Shown: positions 36,385 to 46,412, numbered from the stretch's first letter. The stretch is DNA of 64,000 nucleotides from Chloroflexota bacterium (GCA_016865855.1 VGNX01000002.1:81574-145573), one strand, 5' to 3'. Notes: generated by a model not told the origin, from the letters alone. Translations and numbers: made by a program.

Positions 36385-37095
36385 ATGTTTTTCTTTGACC
36401 CGATGTGGTTTCTCATTATGCTGCCACCCTTCATTTTCATGATTTACGCCCAGGTAAAGGTGAATTCAGCCTTCAAAAAGTATTCCAAGGTAGCTAATTC
36501 TCAACACGTCACTGGTGTTGAGGCAGCGGAAATTCTGCTACGGGCTAATGGCGTGAATAATGTCAGAGTTGAGGGAGTAAAAGGGAGGCTGGGTGACCAT
36601 TATGACCCTAGCAAAAAGGTGTTACGCCTGTCTCCAGCAGTAGCTAATACCCCGTCTGTGGCTGCGTTGGGCATTGTTGCCCATGAGGTGGGGCATGCCG
36701 TTCAAGACCGGGTCGGCTATGCCTTTCTCAGGTTTCGCACCTCGCTAGTGCCGGCGGCTAGCTTGGGCAGTAATCTCGGCTTCATCTTTGTGATTCTAGG
36801 CTTCATTATCTATTTATTTAGCAGGGATAGTGAATTTGCCCCTATGGTTGTCCTGGCAGGCATTATTCTGTTTGCCATGGCCGTGCTCTTCAGCCTGGTT
36901 ACTTTGCCAGTGGAGTATAATGCTAGCAGCCGGGCGCGGCAGATGCTGCGAAGCACCGGGATGGTGTCGACTCAGGAATACAATGGTGCCAGCGCTGTTC
37001 TATCTGCTGCTGCCCTGACCTATGTGGCGGCTATGCTCCAGGCAGTAGCTCAGCTTTTCTACTTTGTGTTAATGTTCATGGGCATGCGAAGGTAG
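36385..37095 (+). CDS. Membrane zinc metallopeptidase (YugP/PF04298 type)
   Basis: A 236-residue membrane protein with HEVGHAVQ as the HExxH zinc site (about residues 103-107), an N-terminal membrane segment (MWFLIMLPPFIFMIYAQV), two central ones (SNLGFIFVILGFIIYLF; MVVLAGIILFAMAVLFSLV) and one at the C terminus (MLQAVAQLFYFVLMFMGM). LPVEYNASSRARQML is the conserved segment with the third ligand region. Family members are uncharacterised proteases. An intrinsic terminator follows at 37122. Confidence 0.88.
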   Translation: MFFFDPMWFLIMLPPFIFMIYAQVKVNSAFKKYSKVANSQHVTGVEAAEILLRANGVNNVRVEGVKGRLGDHYDPSKKVLRLSPAVANTPSVAALGIVAHEVGHAVQDRVGYAFLRFRTSLVPAASLGSNLGFIFVILGFIIYLFSRDSEFAPMVVLAGIILFAMAVLFSLVTLPVEYNASSRARQMLRSTGMVSTQEYNGASAVLSAAALTYVAAMLQAVAQLFYFVLMFMGMRR

Positions 37096-37121
37096 GGACT
37101 CTTTCTCTTTGCTTGTGCCAG

Positions 37122-37160
37122 CCCCCTGAGGAGGGAAGCCTTTCAGGGGGTTTATTATTT
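37122..37160 (+). terminator. Intrinsic terminator after the Zn-peptidase gene
   Basis: CCCCCTGA (37122-37129) pairs perfectly with TCAGGGGG (37143-37150) around a 13-base loop, followed by TTTATTATTT. It ends the fmt-peptidase transcript. Confidence 0.85.
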
Positions 37161-37167
37161 GTGGAAG

Positions 37168-37197
37168 TTGCTAATTGAGAACTGTCCTGACTATAAT
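37168..37197 (+). promoter_or_regulatory. mazG promoter
   Basis: TTGCTA (37168-37173), 18-base spacer, perfect TATAAT (37192-37197). It lies just after the terminator and about 20 bases before the mazG start. Confidence 0.6.
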
Positions 37198-37217
37198 TCT
37201 CTCTAAATAGGCTGACT

Positions 37218-38015
37218 TTGTGTGGAGTTTATATTTTGCCTGACGAAGCAGGTCCAGGCGGCTTTGCTAAGTTGCGGCAGATTATTGCCAAGTTGCATAG
37301 TCCGGAAGGTTGTCCCTGGGACAGGAAGCAGACCCACACCTCGTTAAAACCGTACTTGATTGAAGAGTGCTACGAGGTTTTGCAGGCAGTGGAGGAGGGG
37401 ACTCCGCAGAAGCTCTGCGAGGAGCTGGGCGACCTTCTGCTTCAGATTATGCTTCATGCCCAAATCGCCGCCGAGGCTGGACAATTTGACATCGATGGTG
37501 TCGTCCGAGGCATTAGCAGCAAGCTGATTCATCGTCATCCCCATGTCTTTGGTGGTCACGAAGTAAAAGATGCTGGAGAGGTGGAAATAAACTGGGAAGC
37601 TTTGAAGCGAGAGGAGCGGCAGGAAGGCGAATCGCTTCTATCTGGCGTACCTGAGCAGATGCCAGCTCTGGCCTATAGCCAGTCGATTCAGCGACGAGTG
37701 GCAGGGGTTGGCTTTGACTGGGAAGAGGTGGAAGGAATTATAGATAAGCTGGCTGAGGAGGTGGCAGAGCTCAAACAAGCCTCTAACCAGCAGGAAAGAG
37801 CCAAGGAGTTTGGCGATTTGCTTTTTACTTTAGCCAACATTGCTCGCAGGTTAGAAGTGGATTCAGAGATGGCGCTTCGCTCGGCTAACCAGCGTTTTTG
37901 CCGTCGTTTCGCTTATATGGAAGAAGCTTGTTGCAATCGCGGTGTCAGCTTTGGCAGCTTATCTTTCGATGAGCAAAATGCCTTATGGGAAGAGGCCAAG
38001 CGCAAGATAAAATAA
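37218..38015 (+). CDS. mazG: Nucleoside triphosphate pyrophosphohydrolase MazG
   Basis: A 265-residue house-cleaning enzyme that hydrolyses NTPs to NMP and PPi. Two MazG domains are visible: one with [20 protein letters not shown] and [12 protein letters not shown]...[17 protein letters not shown], the second with EEVAELKQ...[15 protein letters not shown], each carrying the ExxE...ExxD metal ligands. The start is a TTG at 37218 with a weak AGG before it; a TTG at 37236 (MPDEAGPGG) is also possible. tRNA-Pro follows convergently. Confidence 0.93.
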   Translation: MCGVYILPDEAGPGGFAKLRQIIAKLHSPEGCPWDRKQTHTSLKPYLIEECYEVLQAVEEGTPQKLCEELGDLLLQIMLHAQIAAEAGQFDIDGVVRGISSKLIHRHPHVFGGHEVKDAGEVEINWEALKREERQEGESLLSGVPEQMPALAYSQSIQRRVAGVGFDWEEVEGIIDKLAEEVAELKQASNQQERAKEFGDLLFTLANIARRLEVDSEMALRSANQRFCRRFAYMEEACCNRGVSFGSLSFDEQNALWEEAKRKIK

Positions 38016-38017
38016 AC

Positions 38018-38094
38018 TGGTCGGGGCGAGAGGGTTCGAACCTCCGACCTCAGCGTCCCGAACGCTGCGCGCTACCAGGCTGCGCTACGCCCCG
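38018..38094 (-). tRNA. tRNA-Pro (anticodon CGG)
   Basis: On the minus strand a full cloverleaf folds: acceptor CGGGGCG with CGCCCCG plus discriminator A, D-loop AGCCTGGTAG, anticodon stem CAGCG/CGCTG around loop TTCGGGA (anticodon CGG, reads CCG), and T-arm with GGTTCGAACC. A CCA end is encoded (TGG at 38018-38020 on the plus strand). Unlinked to other tRNAs in this window. Confidence 0.96.
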
Positions 38095-38158
38095 ACATCA
38101 CTTATTATAAGCGGCTTTAACTTCTGGGGCAAGAATTGTAAACTATGGGTGTCTATTC

Positions 38159-38207
38159 TGTCACCCTGAACGAAGTGAAGGGTCTAGATTCTTCGCTCAG
38201 AATGACA
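38159..38207. repeat. REP-like palindromic repeat, TGTCAcCCTGA family
   Basis: TGTCACCCTGAACGAAGTGA...TTCGCTCAGAATGACA: the two ends are inverted copies of the TGTCA(C/T)(C/T)CTGAG(C)GAAG module. Lies between tRNA-Pro and the PGM-like gene. Other members are at 41025, 46414, 52083, 52297, 54421 and 61298. Confidence 0.75.
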
Positions 38208-38244
38208 TGTTAATATTTAGTGAACGACTCTGAAACTGGGGCAA

Positions 38245-39432
38245 ATGAAGTATTGCGTTCTTATAATTGATGGTGCTGCCGGCTGGGCACTGCCAGAGCG
38301 TGGTGGTAAGACTTGCCTTGAGTTGGCCCATATCCCAAATCTGGATGCTATGGCACGGGAAGGGTTTGTTGGTCTGGTTCGCACTGTGCCGCAGGGGATG
38401 GAGCCAAGCAGCGCCTGCGCCTGTATGTCGGTGCTTGGCTATGACCCAAAGGTCTATTACCGGGGAAGGAGCGCTATTGAGGCTAAGAGTATGGGCATTC
38501 CTATCGCTGATGACGAGGTCGTTTTCCGGTGCAATTTAGTCGCCGTTCGTGACGGCAAGATGTGGAGCTATAGCTCGGGACACATCAGCACTGACGAAGC
38601 CCATACCCTTATCGCTACTCTAAATGAGAGACTTGGCAGCGACGAAATACATTTCTATCCCGGCGTTCGATATCGGCATATATGCAAGATAAAGGGGCGG
38701 GAGGACACACTTCTGGCTACCTGCACTCCACCGCATGACATCCCGGACAAGCCCATCGCTGAGTTTCTCCCCCAAGGCCCCGGGAGTGACCTTTTACGAC
38801 AGCTTATGGCGAGTTCTGAGGCGGTGCTTAAGAAGCATCCGGTGAATATAGAACGATGGGCTCGAGGTGATATACCGGCGACGATGGTCTGGCTATTCTG
38901 GGGCAGCGGCAGAATACCTGAGATGCCGTCCTTTAAGCAAGTCTATGGGCTTGAAGCCGCTATGAATTCTGGCGTCGACCTTCTCCGGGGCTTGGCCCGA
39001 ATGGCGGAGATGGAAGTACTGGATATTTCAGGCGTCACTGATGGCTTGGATAATGATTACGCTGCCCAAGCGGCTGGGGCTTTGAAGGCGCTGGAGAAGT
39101 ATGAGCTGGTTGCCATCCACATTGAAGCACCGGATGAGGCGGCTCATGCTGGTTCGATTGATGATAAGGTAGAGGCCATCCAGAGAGTGGATAAGGAGGT
39201 TGTCAGCCGGATACGCTCCTGGAATCCGGAGGCACTTCGAGTTTTAGTCTTGCCTGACCATCCAACACCGATAAAAATTCAAACTCATACTGATGAGCCG
39301 GTTCCATTTGTGCTCTGGGGCCCTGGATTTGCGTCTAACGGGGCAAAAAGGTTCACCGAGGCGGAGGCTAAAAGCGCTGGCATTTTTATTGAAGACGGGT
39401 GTAATATTATGACTAAACTGACACGTGTATAG
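38245..39432 (+). CDS. Archaeal-type iPGM family protein; probable homoserine kinase
   Basis: A 395-residue protein of the alkaline-phosphatase-like superfamily, group of archaeal cofactor-independent phosphoglycerate mutases (apgM). The metal-binding Asp in VLIIDGAAGW (residue 9), the Ser nucleophile region PSSACACMSVLGYDP (altered from the usual GSDxAN), YYRGRSAIEAKSMGI, and ligands in EAPDEAAHAGSIDDKVEAIQ and VLPDHPTPIKIQTHT are visible. A bacterial subgroup of this family is described as proposed homoserine kinase (TIGR02535, as I recall). The immediate neighbour aspartate kinase, 48 bases downstream in the same direction, supports that role in threonine synthesis; glycolytic mutase activity remains the alternative. 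Confidence 0.8.
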   Translation: MKYCVLIIDGAAGWALPERGGKTCLELAHIPNLDAMAREGFVGLVRTVPQGMEPSSACACMSVLGYDPKVYYRGRSAIEAKSMGIPIADDEVVFRCNLVAVRDGKMWSYSSGHISTDEAHTLIATLNERLGSDEIHFYPGVRYRHICKIKGREDTLLATCTPPHDIPDKPIAEFLPQGPGSDLLRQLMASSEAVLKKHPVNIERWARGDIPATMVWLFWGSGRIPEMPSFKQVYGLEAAMNSGVDLLRGLARMAEMEVLDISGVTDGLDNDYAAQAAGALKALEKYELVAIHIEAPDEAAHAGSIDDKVEAIQRVDKEVVSRIRSWNPEALRVLVLPDHPTPIKIQTHTDEPVPFVLWGPGFASNGAKRFTEAEAKSAGIFIEDGCNIMTKLTRV

Positions 39433-39480
39433 GCAAGTGGAAACCGCTTTCCAGATGGTTTAGAATAGGCAGGAGAAGAA

Positions 39481-40704
39481 ATGGCACTAATAGTCCAGAA
39501 GTATGGTGGTAGCTCGGTGGCTGATGCCGAGAAGATTAAGAATGCGGCTCGGCGCATAGTTGAAACCAAGGAGAAAGGTAACGAGGTAGTTGTGGTTGTC
39601 TCAGCTATGGGTGATACTACTGATGAACTTATTCAGCTAGCCAAGCAAGTCAATCCTAAGCCTCAGGAACGGGAGCTTGATGTCTTATTGTCCACTGGCG
39701 AGATAGTTTCCAGTACTCTCTTGGCTATGGCCTTGCACAACTTAGGCTATAAGGCGGTGAGTTTGAGTGGTTCTCAGGCAGGCATTGAGACTGATACTAC
39801 CTACAGCAAGGCTCGCATTCTGCATGTTGAACCCAAACGACTTGTTGAAGAGCTGGAGAAAGGCAATGTTGTTATTGTAGCTGGGTTTCAGGGGATAACT
39901 AAGGATATGGACATTACTACCTTGGGTCGAGGTGGCTCGGATACCACGGCGGTAGCTTTGGCGGCTGCGCTAAAGGCTCAGATATGTCAGATCTACACAG
40001 ATGTTGAAGGTGTGTTTACTGCTGACCCTCGCCTTGTGCCTGAAGCCCGAAAGCTGAAGGAAATCGGCTATGAGGAAATGCTGGAACTGGCGACCTTGGG
40101 TGCCAAAGTGATGCACCCTCGGTCGGTGGAGTTGGGCCAAGTTTACAATATGCCAATACTGGTGGCTTCCAGCTTCAGTGATAAGTCTGGTACTATTATT
40201 CATGGAGGGATTTCGATGGAAGTAAGAAACAAAGTGCGGGGTATTGCTCATGACCTTAATGTGGCTAAGGTTACTGTGGTCGGTGTTCCTGACCGGCCGG
40301 GGATAGCTTCAGCAATCTTTGAACCACTAACTAAAGCAAATATAAGCGTAGATACTATCGTTCAAAATGCCAGTATTGACAATATTACTGACTTAACCTT
40401 TACCGTGGCTAGAGGTGATTTAGATAAAGCAATGTCTCTGGTAGAACCGGTGGCTAAGTCTATCGGGGCTAAGAAATGTGTCAGCGATTCGACTCTAGCC
40501 AAGGTTAGTGTTGTTGGCACCGGGATGGTGAATACGCCGGGCTATGCGGCTAATATGTTTCGGGCTCTTTACGAACAGGGCATCAATATCCAGCTAATTA
40601 CCACTTCTGAAATAAGAATAACCTGTATTATTGGTGAGGATAGGGTAAAGGACGCCGTTAAGGCGCTACATAAGGCTTTTGAACTAGAGCGAGACGTGAT
40701 TTAA
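39481..40704 (+). CDS. lysC: Aspartate kinase
   Basis: A 407-residue kinase, first step of the Lys/Met/Thr pathway. [55 protein letters not shown] and [13 protein letters not shown] define the catalytic domain (about 1-245). Two ACT domains follow (about 262-330 with [16 protein letters not shown], and 340-405 with [16 protein letters not shown]), so feedback inhibition by lysine and/or threonine is expected. AGGAGAAG precedes the ATG. It pairs with the proposed homoserine kinase gene. Confidence 0.96.
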   Translation: MALIVQKYGGSSVADAEKIKNAARRIVETKEKGNEVVVVVSAMGDTTDELIQLAKQVNPKPQERELDVLLSTGEIVSSTLLAMALHNLGYKAVSLSGSQAGIETDTTYSKARILHVEPKRLVEELEKGNVVIVAGFQGITKDMDITTLGRGGSDTTAVALAAALKAQICQIYTDVEGVFTADPRLVPEARKLKEIGYEEMLELATLGAKVMHPRSVELGQVYNMPILVASSFSDKSGTIIHGGISMEVRNKVRGIAHDLNVAKVTVVGVPDRPGIASAIFEPLTKANISVDTIVQNASIDNITDLTFTVARGDLDKAMSLVEPVAKSIGAKKCVSDSTLAKVSVVGTGMVNTPGYAANMFRALYEQGINIQLITTSEIRITCIIGEDRVKDAVKALHKAFELERDVI

Positions 40705-40706
40705 CG

Positions 40707-40925
40707 CTACACAGCGACAACTTCTTTTATACCGGATATTTCTTGTTTCAGTATCCGCTCGATGCCGTTCTTCAGGGTCATGGTTGACATTGGGCAACCA
40801 GCGCAGGCCCCCTTAAGTCTCAGGCTGACTATGCCTTCTTTAACGTCAACTAATTCTACATCTCCCCCGTCGGCTTGAAGACTCGGTCTGATGTTGTTTA
40901 AGACTTCTTCTACTTTGGCTCTCAC
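40707..40925 (-). CDS. NifU C-terminal-domain protein (Fe-S scaffold/carrier)
   Basis: A 72-residue stand-alone NifU/Nfu domain: NNIRPSLQADGGDVELVDVK and LKGACAGCPMSTMTLKNGIE with the CxxC that holds a bridging [4Fe-4S] or persulfide. The GTG at 40925 is chosen because AGGGAG lies 5-6 bases upstream and it gives the usual length; an ATG at 40976 would add 17 residues without an SD. It converges with lysC, two bases between stops. Probably delivers clusters to the many Fe-S enzymes here. Confidence 0.88.
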   Translation of the reverse strand: MRAKVEEVLNNIRPSLQADGGDVELVDVKEGIVSLRLKGACAGCPMSTMTLKNGIERILKQEISGIKEVVAV

Positions 40926-41024
40926 AAGTTCTCCCTCTTGCTTTCGCTCATATTCACTGTGGTAGTAAGCTAACATAATCAGCCTGTTTTGTCAAAATAA
41001 TTGTTGGGAGAGTGTTTATTAACC

Positions 41025-41086
41025 TGTCACTCTGAGCGAAGCGAAGAGTCTGGGAAATTTCTTCGCCCGTAGGGCTCAGAATGACA
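41025..41086. repeat. REP-like palindromic repeat
   Basis: TGTCACTCTGAGCGAAGCGA ... CTTCGCCCGTAGGGCTCAGA then ATGACA. Same family as 38159-38207, with a slightly longer centre. Lies in the divergent gap before the TPR gene. Confidence 0.75.
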
Positions 41087-41212
41087 AAAAGAATTGCTAA
41101 ACGATCTCTTGTTGGTTCAGCTTGAGATACTTGACATTGTCCGCTTTTTTTGCCACAGTGACTGCGGTAAAATAATAAGGTTATACTGAAGAGGTAACAC
41201 AGGGGGTAAGGA

Positions 41213-42049
41213 ATGCCCGACCGTGAAGAAGATAAGGCTAGATTGAGACGAAAAGCGAGTCAAGAAGCTATTTCCTTGGCTATGCAGAGTCGGTGGCAGG
41301 AAGCAGTAACTGTCAATCAGAGCATACTAGAACTTTTCCCCACCGATATTGATGCCTACAACCGGTTAGGTAGAGCATTTATGGAATTGGGCGAATTTGC
41401 CAAAGCCAAAGAGGCCTACAGTCGAGGTTTAGAGCTTGACCCAAATAATGCTATCGCCCAGAAGAACCTCCAGCGGCTGTGTTTATTGCCGGATTCCAAG
41501 GTTAAAGTAAAAGAGGAACGCCGTGAGGTCGCCCCAGACCTTTTCATCGGCGAAATGGGAAAAGCTGGGGTGGTAAATCTCCAAAACCTGGCACCTGGAG
41601 AGGTATTAGCCAGGATGGCTACCGGTAACCAAGTTGATTTGAAGGTGATGGGGCAACGGCTTATCATAGAAAACGAGCAAGGAGAATACCTTGGGCTAGT
41701 TGAGCCACCTCATGGTTTTCGCCTAGCTAGATTGATAGAGGGTGGCAATAAGTACACTGCGGCTATCGTTAATATTGATAATGATACTGCAAGGGTAATC
41801 ATTCGGGAGGTATTTCAGCACCCAAACCAAATTGGGCGACCTTCTTTTCCAGTTAGGGCTGTCGAAGGTTTTCAACCTCATGTTAAAGATACGCTGCTTA
41901 GACACGAGGCTGTGGGAGAGGAAGCCTTGGAGGAGGGGGAGGAAGTCGAACTAGAAGAGGGTGAACTCATACCCGAAGGCTTCTCCATATTTGAGGGAGT
42001 GCCCCCTGATGAGGAAACGATGATAGAAGAAGAGTTCACGGAGGAGTAG
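41213..42049 (+). CDS. TPR protein with acidic C terminus
   Basis: A 278-residue soluble protein. TPR units occupy about residues 12-90 (AMQSRWQEAVTVNQSILELF, AYNRLGRAFMELGEFAKAKE, AYSRGLELDPNNAIAQKNLQ). The middle (about 100-210) has a beta-rich segment NLAPGEVLARMATGNQVDLK and VNIDNDTARVIIREVF, of unrecognised family. The end is very acidic (EEGEEVELEEGELIPEG). AGGGGGTAAGG precedes the ATG. It lies 43 bases upstream of gyrA and is probably cotranscribed. Function unknown. Confidence 0.75.
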   Translation: MPDREEDKARLRRKASQEAISLAMQSRWQEAVTVNQSILELFPTDIDAYNRLGRAFMELGEFAKAKEAYSRGLELDPNNAIAQKNLQRLCLLPDSKVKVKEERREVAPDLFIGEMGKAGVVNLQNLAPGEVLARMATGNQVDLKVMGQRLIIENEQGEYLGLVEPPHGFRLARLIEGGNKYTAAIVNIDNDTARVIIREVFQHPNQIGRPSFPVRAVEGFQPHVKDTLLRHEAVGEEALEEGEEVELEEGELIPEGFSIFEGVPPDEETMIEEEFTEE

Positions 42050-42092
42050 TTAATTGCCTCTGAAGCGAGCGAATCTTTCAGGAGATGACTAA

Positions 42093-44552
42093 ATGGAAGT
42101 TGGAGTAGTCAAGCCAGTTATCATTGAAGAGGAGATGAAGAGCTCCTACCTTGACTATGCTATGAGCGTCATAGTTTCTCGAGCCCTGCCCGATGTGCGC
42201 GATGGTTTGAAGCCGGTACATCGGCGCATTCTCTATGCTATGGATGGGCTGGGTCTTCGTCATACCAGTTCCCATAAAAAGAGCGCTCGCATAGTCGGTG
42301 AGGTTCTTGGTAAGTATCATCCTCACGGAGATGCCCCGGTATATGAAGCTATGGTCAGAATGGCGCAAGATTTTTCTATGAGGTATAGGCTTGTTGATGG
42401 GCAGGGCAATTTTGGCAGTATGGATGATGACCCACCAGCAGCTATGCGTTATACCGAAGCTCGCCTGGCGAAAATTGCCGAGGAAATGCTGGTTGATATT
42501 GATAAAGGTACCGTTGATTTCATGCCTAATTTCGATGATAGTTTAAAGGAGCCAACGGTTTTACCAGCCAGATTACCTAATCTGCTGGTGAATGGCTCAT
42601 CGGGTATTGCTGTCGGTATGGCTACCAATATCCCACCTCATAACTTAAGTGAGGTATGCGGTGCTATTAGCCATCTTGTAGATAACCCTGAGGCTGATGT
42701 AGATGATTTGATGAAGATTGTAAAGGGCCCTGATTTTCCCACCGGAGGCATTATTCTGGGTCGGGAGGGTATTAAGAGCGCTTATGCCAATGGACAAGGC
42801 AAGGTTGTGATTCGAGCTAAGGTCACTGAGGAAAGCCTTAAAGGCGGACGTCATCAGTTGGTCATAACCGAGCTTCCTTATCAAACTAATAAAGCTGCTT
42901 TGGTGGAGAGAATAGCTGAACTGGCCAGAGAGAGAAGGATCGAGGGGATAAGTGAGGTTCGTGATGAATCGGACCGCCACGGTATGAGGGTAGTTATAGG
43001 GCTGAGAAAGGATGCTCAACCTATCAAGGTGTCCAACAATCTCTACAAGTATACATCTATGCAATCGTCTTTCTTTATTAACATGCTGGCTCTGGTTGAT
43101 AGGCAGCCTCGGGTTATTAATCTTAAGGAAGCCTTGGCTTGCTACATAGATTTTCGTCGGGAGGTTATTACTCGCCGTTCCCAGTTTGACCTCCAGAAGG
43201 CGAAAGACCGGGCCCATATCCTGGAAGGCTTCAGAATTGCCCTTGACCGCCTGGATGAGGTTATTCAGACCATCCGAAAGGCGGAGACCGCCGATTCAGC
43301 TCGAACCAACTTGATGAATAATTTCGGCCTGTCTCAAGTTCAGGCGCAGGCGATTCTTGATATGCAGCTACGTCGGTTGGCACGGCTGGAGCAGAAGAAA
43401 ATAGTCGATGAGTATAGCGAGGTGGTTAAGAACATCGCTTATCTTGAAGACCTTTTGGCAAATCCGAAGAAAATACTCTTCCTGATTCAGCAGGATGTCA
43501 CGGAGCTCAAGAAAGGGCATGGTGACGGTCGCCGTACTTCGATTAAGCGGGAGGAGGCTGAGGAGTTTCAGGACGAGGACCTTATCCCCCATCAGGATGT
43601 AGTGATTACGCTGAGCGAACAGGGGTACATAAAGAGAATACCGGCTACAACTTATCATAAGCAGCATAGAGGAGGTCGAGGTAAAACCGGGATGGTGACT
43701 CGGGAAACTGATATGGTAAAGCACCTCGTGGTAGCAGACACTCACGATAACTTGCTACTGTTTACCAATAGGGGTAAAGTTTACCGGCTTAGATGCTATG
43801 ACATCCCTCAGGATTTGTCGCGAGCGACGAAAGGGACAGCGATGGCGAATTTATTGTCCGTTGACCCCAAGGAGCAGATAACCGCTTTGGTGGTGGTAAA
43901 GGACTTTACCCCTGGCGTGTTTATGGTTATGGCCACTTCAAGAGGGATAGTTAAGAAGACCAGCTTTGATAATTTCGCTTCGGTCAGAAGCAGCGGGCTT
44001 ATTGCTATGAAACTTCGTGGTGATGAAGAGTTGGTCGCAGCTGAGGTGGTGACCCAAAAAGATGAAGTCATTTTAGTAACTCAAAACGGGCAAGGTATCA
44101 GGTTTGCTGTAAAGGGCTTGCGAGCTGCCTCTCGGACTAGTGGCGGCGTGCATGGCATCAGGCTCAGCCCTGGTGACCACCTGGTGGCGATGGGCACCGT
44201 CTTTCGGGAGGCTCACCTGCTTACGGTTACGGAAAATGGCTTCGGCAAGCGTAGCCGTGTGCGGAACTTCCCTCTCTACTCTCGGGGTGGCAAGGGGGTA
44301 ATCGCTCATCGGGTTAATGAAAAAACGGGCAAGGTTATTGCAGCTAAGCTCGTCCCGCCAAATCAGCACGTTATTATTATTTCAGCTAAGGGTATCGTCA
44401 TCCGTATCCCTGTTGATGAAGAGGTTTCGCTTCAAGGCAGAGCTACCCAAGGGGTACATTTGAAGAGACTTGAACAGGATGACAGTGTAGCCTCAATTGC
44501 CTATGTCCATCAGGGAGATGATAGGGGAGGCGACAAGGCTACGGCTGAGTAG
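42093..44552 (+). CDS. gyrA: DNA gyrase subunit A
   Basis: An 819-residue breakage-reunion subunit. The active-site Tyr is residue 120 ([11 protein letters not shown]), and [19 protein letters not shown] is conserved. The C-terminal pinwheel begins about residue 510, with a GyrA-box-like HRGGRGK. In the quinolone-resistance-determining region ([17 protein letters not shown]), the residue equal to E. coli Ser83 is Ala81 and that equal to Asp87 is Glu85. GAGATGACTAA precedes the start. MarC follows after 24 bases. Confidence 0.97.
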   Translation: MEVGVVKPVIIEEEMKSSYLDYAMSVIVSRALPDVRDGLKPVHRRILYAMDGLGLRHTSSHKKSARIVGEVLGKYHPHGDAPVYEAMVRMAQDFSMRYRLVDGQGNFGSMDDDPPAAMRYTEARLAKIAEEMLVDIDKGTVDFMPNFDDSLKEPTVLPARLPNLLVNGSSGIAVGMATNIPPHNLSEVCGAISHLVDNPEADVDDLMKIVKGPDFPTGGIILGREGIKSAYANGQGKVVIRAKVTEESLKGGRHQLVITELPYQTNKAALVERIAELARERRIEGISEVRDESDRHGMRVVIGLRKDAQPIKVSNNLYKYTSMQSSFFINMLALVDRQPRVINLKEALACYIDFRREVITRRSQFDLQKAKDRAHILEGFRIALDRLDEVIQTIRKAETADSARTNLMNNFGLSQVQAQAILDMQLRRLARLEQKKIVDEYSEVVKNIAYLEDLLANPKKILFLIQQDVTELKKGHGDGRRTSIKREEAEEFQDEDLIPHQDVVITLSEQGYIKRIPATTYHKQHRGGRGKTGMVTRETDMVKHLVVADTHDNLLLFTNRGKVYRLRCYDIPQDLSRATKGTAMANLLSVDPKEQITALVVVKDFTPGVFMVMATSRGIVKKTSFDNFASVRSSGLIAMKLRGDEELVAAEVVTQKDEVILVTQNGQGIRFAVKGLRAASRTSGGVHGIRLSPGDHLVAMGTVFREAHLLTVTENGFGKRSRVRNFPLYSRGGKGVIAHRVNEKTGKVIAAKLVPPNQHVIIISAKGIVIRIPVDEEVSLQGRATQGVHLKRLEQDDSVASIAYVHQGDDRGGDKATAE

Positions 44553-44576
44553 GGGCGTCTTTCCTATCTGAAAGCT

Positions 44577-45182
44577 ATGGAAAAAGTGCTACAAATTCTG
44601 CAAGAATTTGGCTTGACCTTCGTTCCCCTCTTCGTGGCTATGGATGCCATTGGTGTCTTGCCCATTTTGCTTCCCCTGACACAGGATATGAAGGCCAACG
44701 AGCGTAGACGAGTAGTACGCCTGGCCGTAATTACTGCCTTGGTATTAGGCTTGGGTTTTGTCGTCATTGGCAAGGGCATTTTCCTCTTTTTGGGTATTGA
44801 AGTTTCTGACTTTCTGGTCGCCGGCGGGCTCATCCTCTTTCTCTTGGCCGCCAAAGATTTAATCACTGGCAAGATGATGGAGGCTCAAGCTTCGGTTGGA
44901 GCCGATATGCTGGGTGTCGTCCCCATAGGCACTCCGCTTGTTGTTGGGCCGGCGGTACTTACCACCCTGCTGATACTTATTGACCAGTACTCCATCATTA
45001 TAGTGCTAGTTTCTTTCACACTGAATCTGGCCATAGCCTGGCTCCTTTTTGCCCAGGCTAACCGGGTGGTGGCTTTTCTGGGGCAGGGAGGGGTCAGAGC
45101 AACATCGAAGATAGTTAGTCTCTTTTTGGCAGCTATCGCTATAAAAATGATTCGCCAGGGCATCTTACAGGTTTTGGGATGA
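44577..45182 (+). CDS. MarC-family membrane protein
   Basis: A 201-residue protein with six hydrophobic segments (for example FVPLFVAMDAIGVLPILLPL; VSDFLVAGGLILFLLAAKDL; VVPIGTPLVVGPAVLTTLLI), the fold and length of the MarC/UPF0056 family. FVAMDAIGVLPI and PLVVGPAVLTTL are the two repeated motifs of that family. The function of MarC proteins is not established; an antibiotic-resistance role was withdrawn. Same direction as gyrA and probably cotranscribed. Confidence 0.9.
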   Translation: MEKVLQILQEFGLTFVPLFVAMDAIGVLPILLPLTQDMKANERRRVVRLAVITALVLGLGFVVIGKGIFLFLGIEVSDFLVAGGLILFLLAAKDLITGKMMEAQASVGADMLGVVPIGTPLVVGPAVLTTLLILIDQYSIIIVLVSFTLNLAIAWLLFAQANRVVAFLGQGGVRATSKIVSLFLAAIAIKMIRQGILQVLG

Positions 45183-45213
45183 CGCTCAAATGTGAAGCTG
45201 AGTAGACAGATAG

Positions 45214-45903
45214 GTGAAACTCATCTTTATTCACGGTGCTGGCAATACAGGCTTGGTCTGGCATTATCAAACTAGACATTTCGCCGATTCTGAAGCTATC
45301 AGCCTGCTCGGCCATCCTGAAGGCAAGCCTTGCACCAGCATTGAGGACTATGCCGAATGGCTTCATAAATATGTTCTGGGTAAAGGTTATTCAGAGCCTG
45401 TCCTGGCTGGGCATTCTATGGGCGGTGCCGTCGCTCAGATGTATGCTCTGAACTATCCACAGGATGTTAAAGGCCTTATTCTCATCGGCACCGGAGCCAG
45501 ACTAAGGGTGAGGCCTGATTTTTTAAGTCTGCTGGAAGCAGGCATTGAAGCTCCAGCTACCTGGCTCAAGAATTTAGTTGAACCTTTCTATAGCCGGGTA
45601 GACCCTGCCGTAAAGGAGAAGGTGATTAAGAAAGTGGCTGAGGTAGGCGCTGCTGTACAACTGAATGATTTTAGGTGCTGTGACAAGTTCGACATCATGG
45701 ACAGAGTTCACCAGATTACAGCCCCCACACTGGTTATTTGTGGCACTGATGACGACATGACGCCGGTCAAGTTTTCTCAGTATTTGGCTAATAAAATTGC
45801 TGTCGCCAAGCTGGTTGTTATTGAGAGCGGCTCCCACTTCGTTTTCATGGAAAAGCCCGAGGAGGTGAACCGGGCTATTGAGGAGTTTTTGCGCGGGCTT
45901 TAG
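45214..45903 (+). CDS. Alpha/beta hydrolase
   Basis: A 229-residue alpha/beta-hydrolase. The oxyanion segment is FIHGAGNTGLVW, the nucleophile elbow is AGHSMGGAV (Ser about residue 69), the Asp lies in CGTDDDMTPV (about 183) and the His in ESGSHFVFME (about 209). Substrate cannot be predicted; the small lid region suggests an esterase or lactonase type. Starts with GTG and a weak AGATAGG SD, 31 bases after marC. Confidence 0.85.
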   Translation: MKLIFIHGAGNTGLVWHYQTRHFADSEAISLLGHPEGKPCTSIEDYAEWLHKYVLGKGYSEPVLAGHSMGGAVAQMYALNYPQDVKGLILIGTGARLRVRPDFLSLLEAGIEAPATWLKNLVEPFYSRVDPAVKEKVIKKVAEVGAAVQLNDFRCCDKFDIMDRVHQITAPTLVICGTDDDMTPVKFSQYLANKIAVAKLVVIESGSHFVFMEKPEEVNRAIEEFLRGL

Positions 45904-45956
45904 AATCCTGCTTTAGCTTGTTGGAGATTTCAGAATAGGGCAGGGAACCAATTTCT

Positions 45957-46412
45957 ATGCGAGTAGGTGTGCTTTCTGATACCCATATTCATCTGGCGGA
46001 AGAAATTCCTCTGGAGGTCGTCAAGGCGTTCTCAAGGGTGGATTTAATACTTCACGCTGGTGATTTCGTTGGTTTACAAGTCCTTGAAGGGCTGAAGCAG
46101 CTGGGTGAGGTTAAAGCGGTCTACGGCAACGTGGATTCGATGAAGCTCAGAGGTTTGCTGCCAGAGAAGGAGCTTTTGGTGGCCGGAGGCAAGAAAATCG
46201 GGATTACCCATGGGTGGGGTGGTCCGGAAGGTATAGAGCGCAGGGTGAGAGGGCTGTTCAACGACGTGGATATCATCATATACGGACATAGTCACCGGGC
46301 CAAGATTGAGCGAATCGGTGACGTTCTCTTTTTTAACCCCGGGCCGGGATACCAGTCCTTTGGCATCCTGACAATTGAAGAGGATGTCAAAGGAGAGATA
46401 GTAAAACTTTAG
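45957..46412 (+). CDS. YfcE/MJ0936-type metallophosphoesterase
   Basis: A 151-residue calcineurin-like phosphoesterase of the small YfcE group. Metal ligands are seen in LSDTHIH, LHAGDFV, VYGNVDS, ITHGWGG and IYGHSHRA. Family members are phosphodiesterases with broad or unknown natural substrates. AGGGCAGGGAA precedes the ATG. Part of a run of plus-strand genes from gyrA. Confidence 0.9.
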   Translation: MRVGVLSDTHIHLAEEIPLEVVKAFSRVDLILHAGDFVGLQVLEGLKQLGEVKAVYGNVDSMKLRGLLPEKELLVAGGKKIGITHGWGGPEGIERRVRGLFNDVDIIIYGHSHRAKIERIGDVLFFNPGPGYQSFGILTIEEDVKGEIVKL

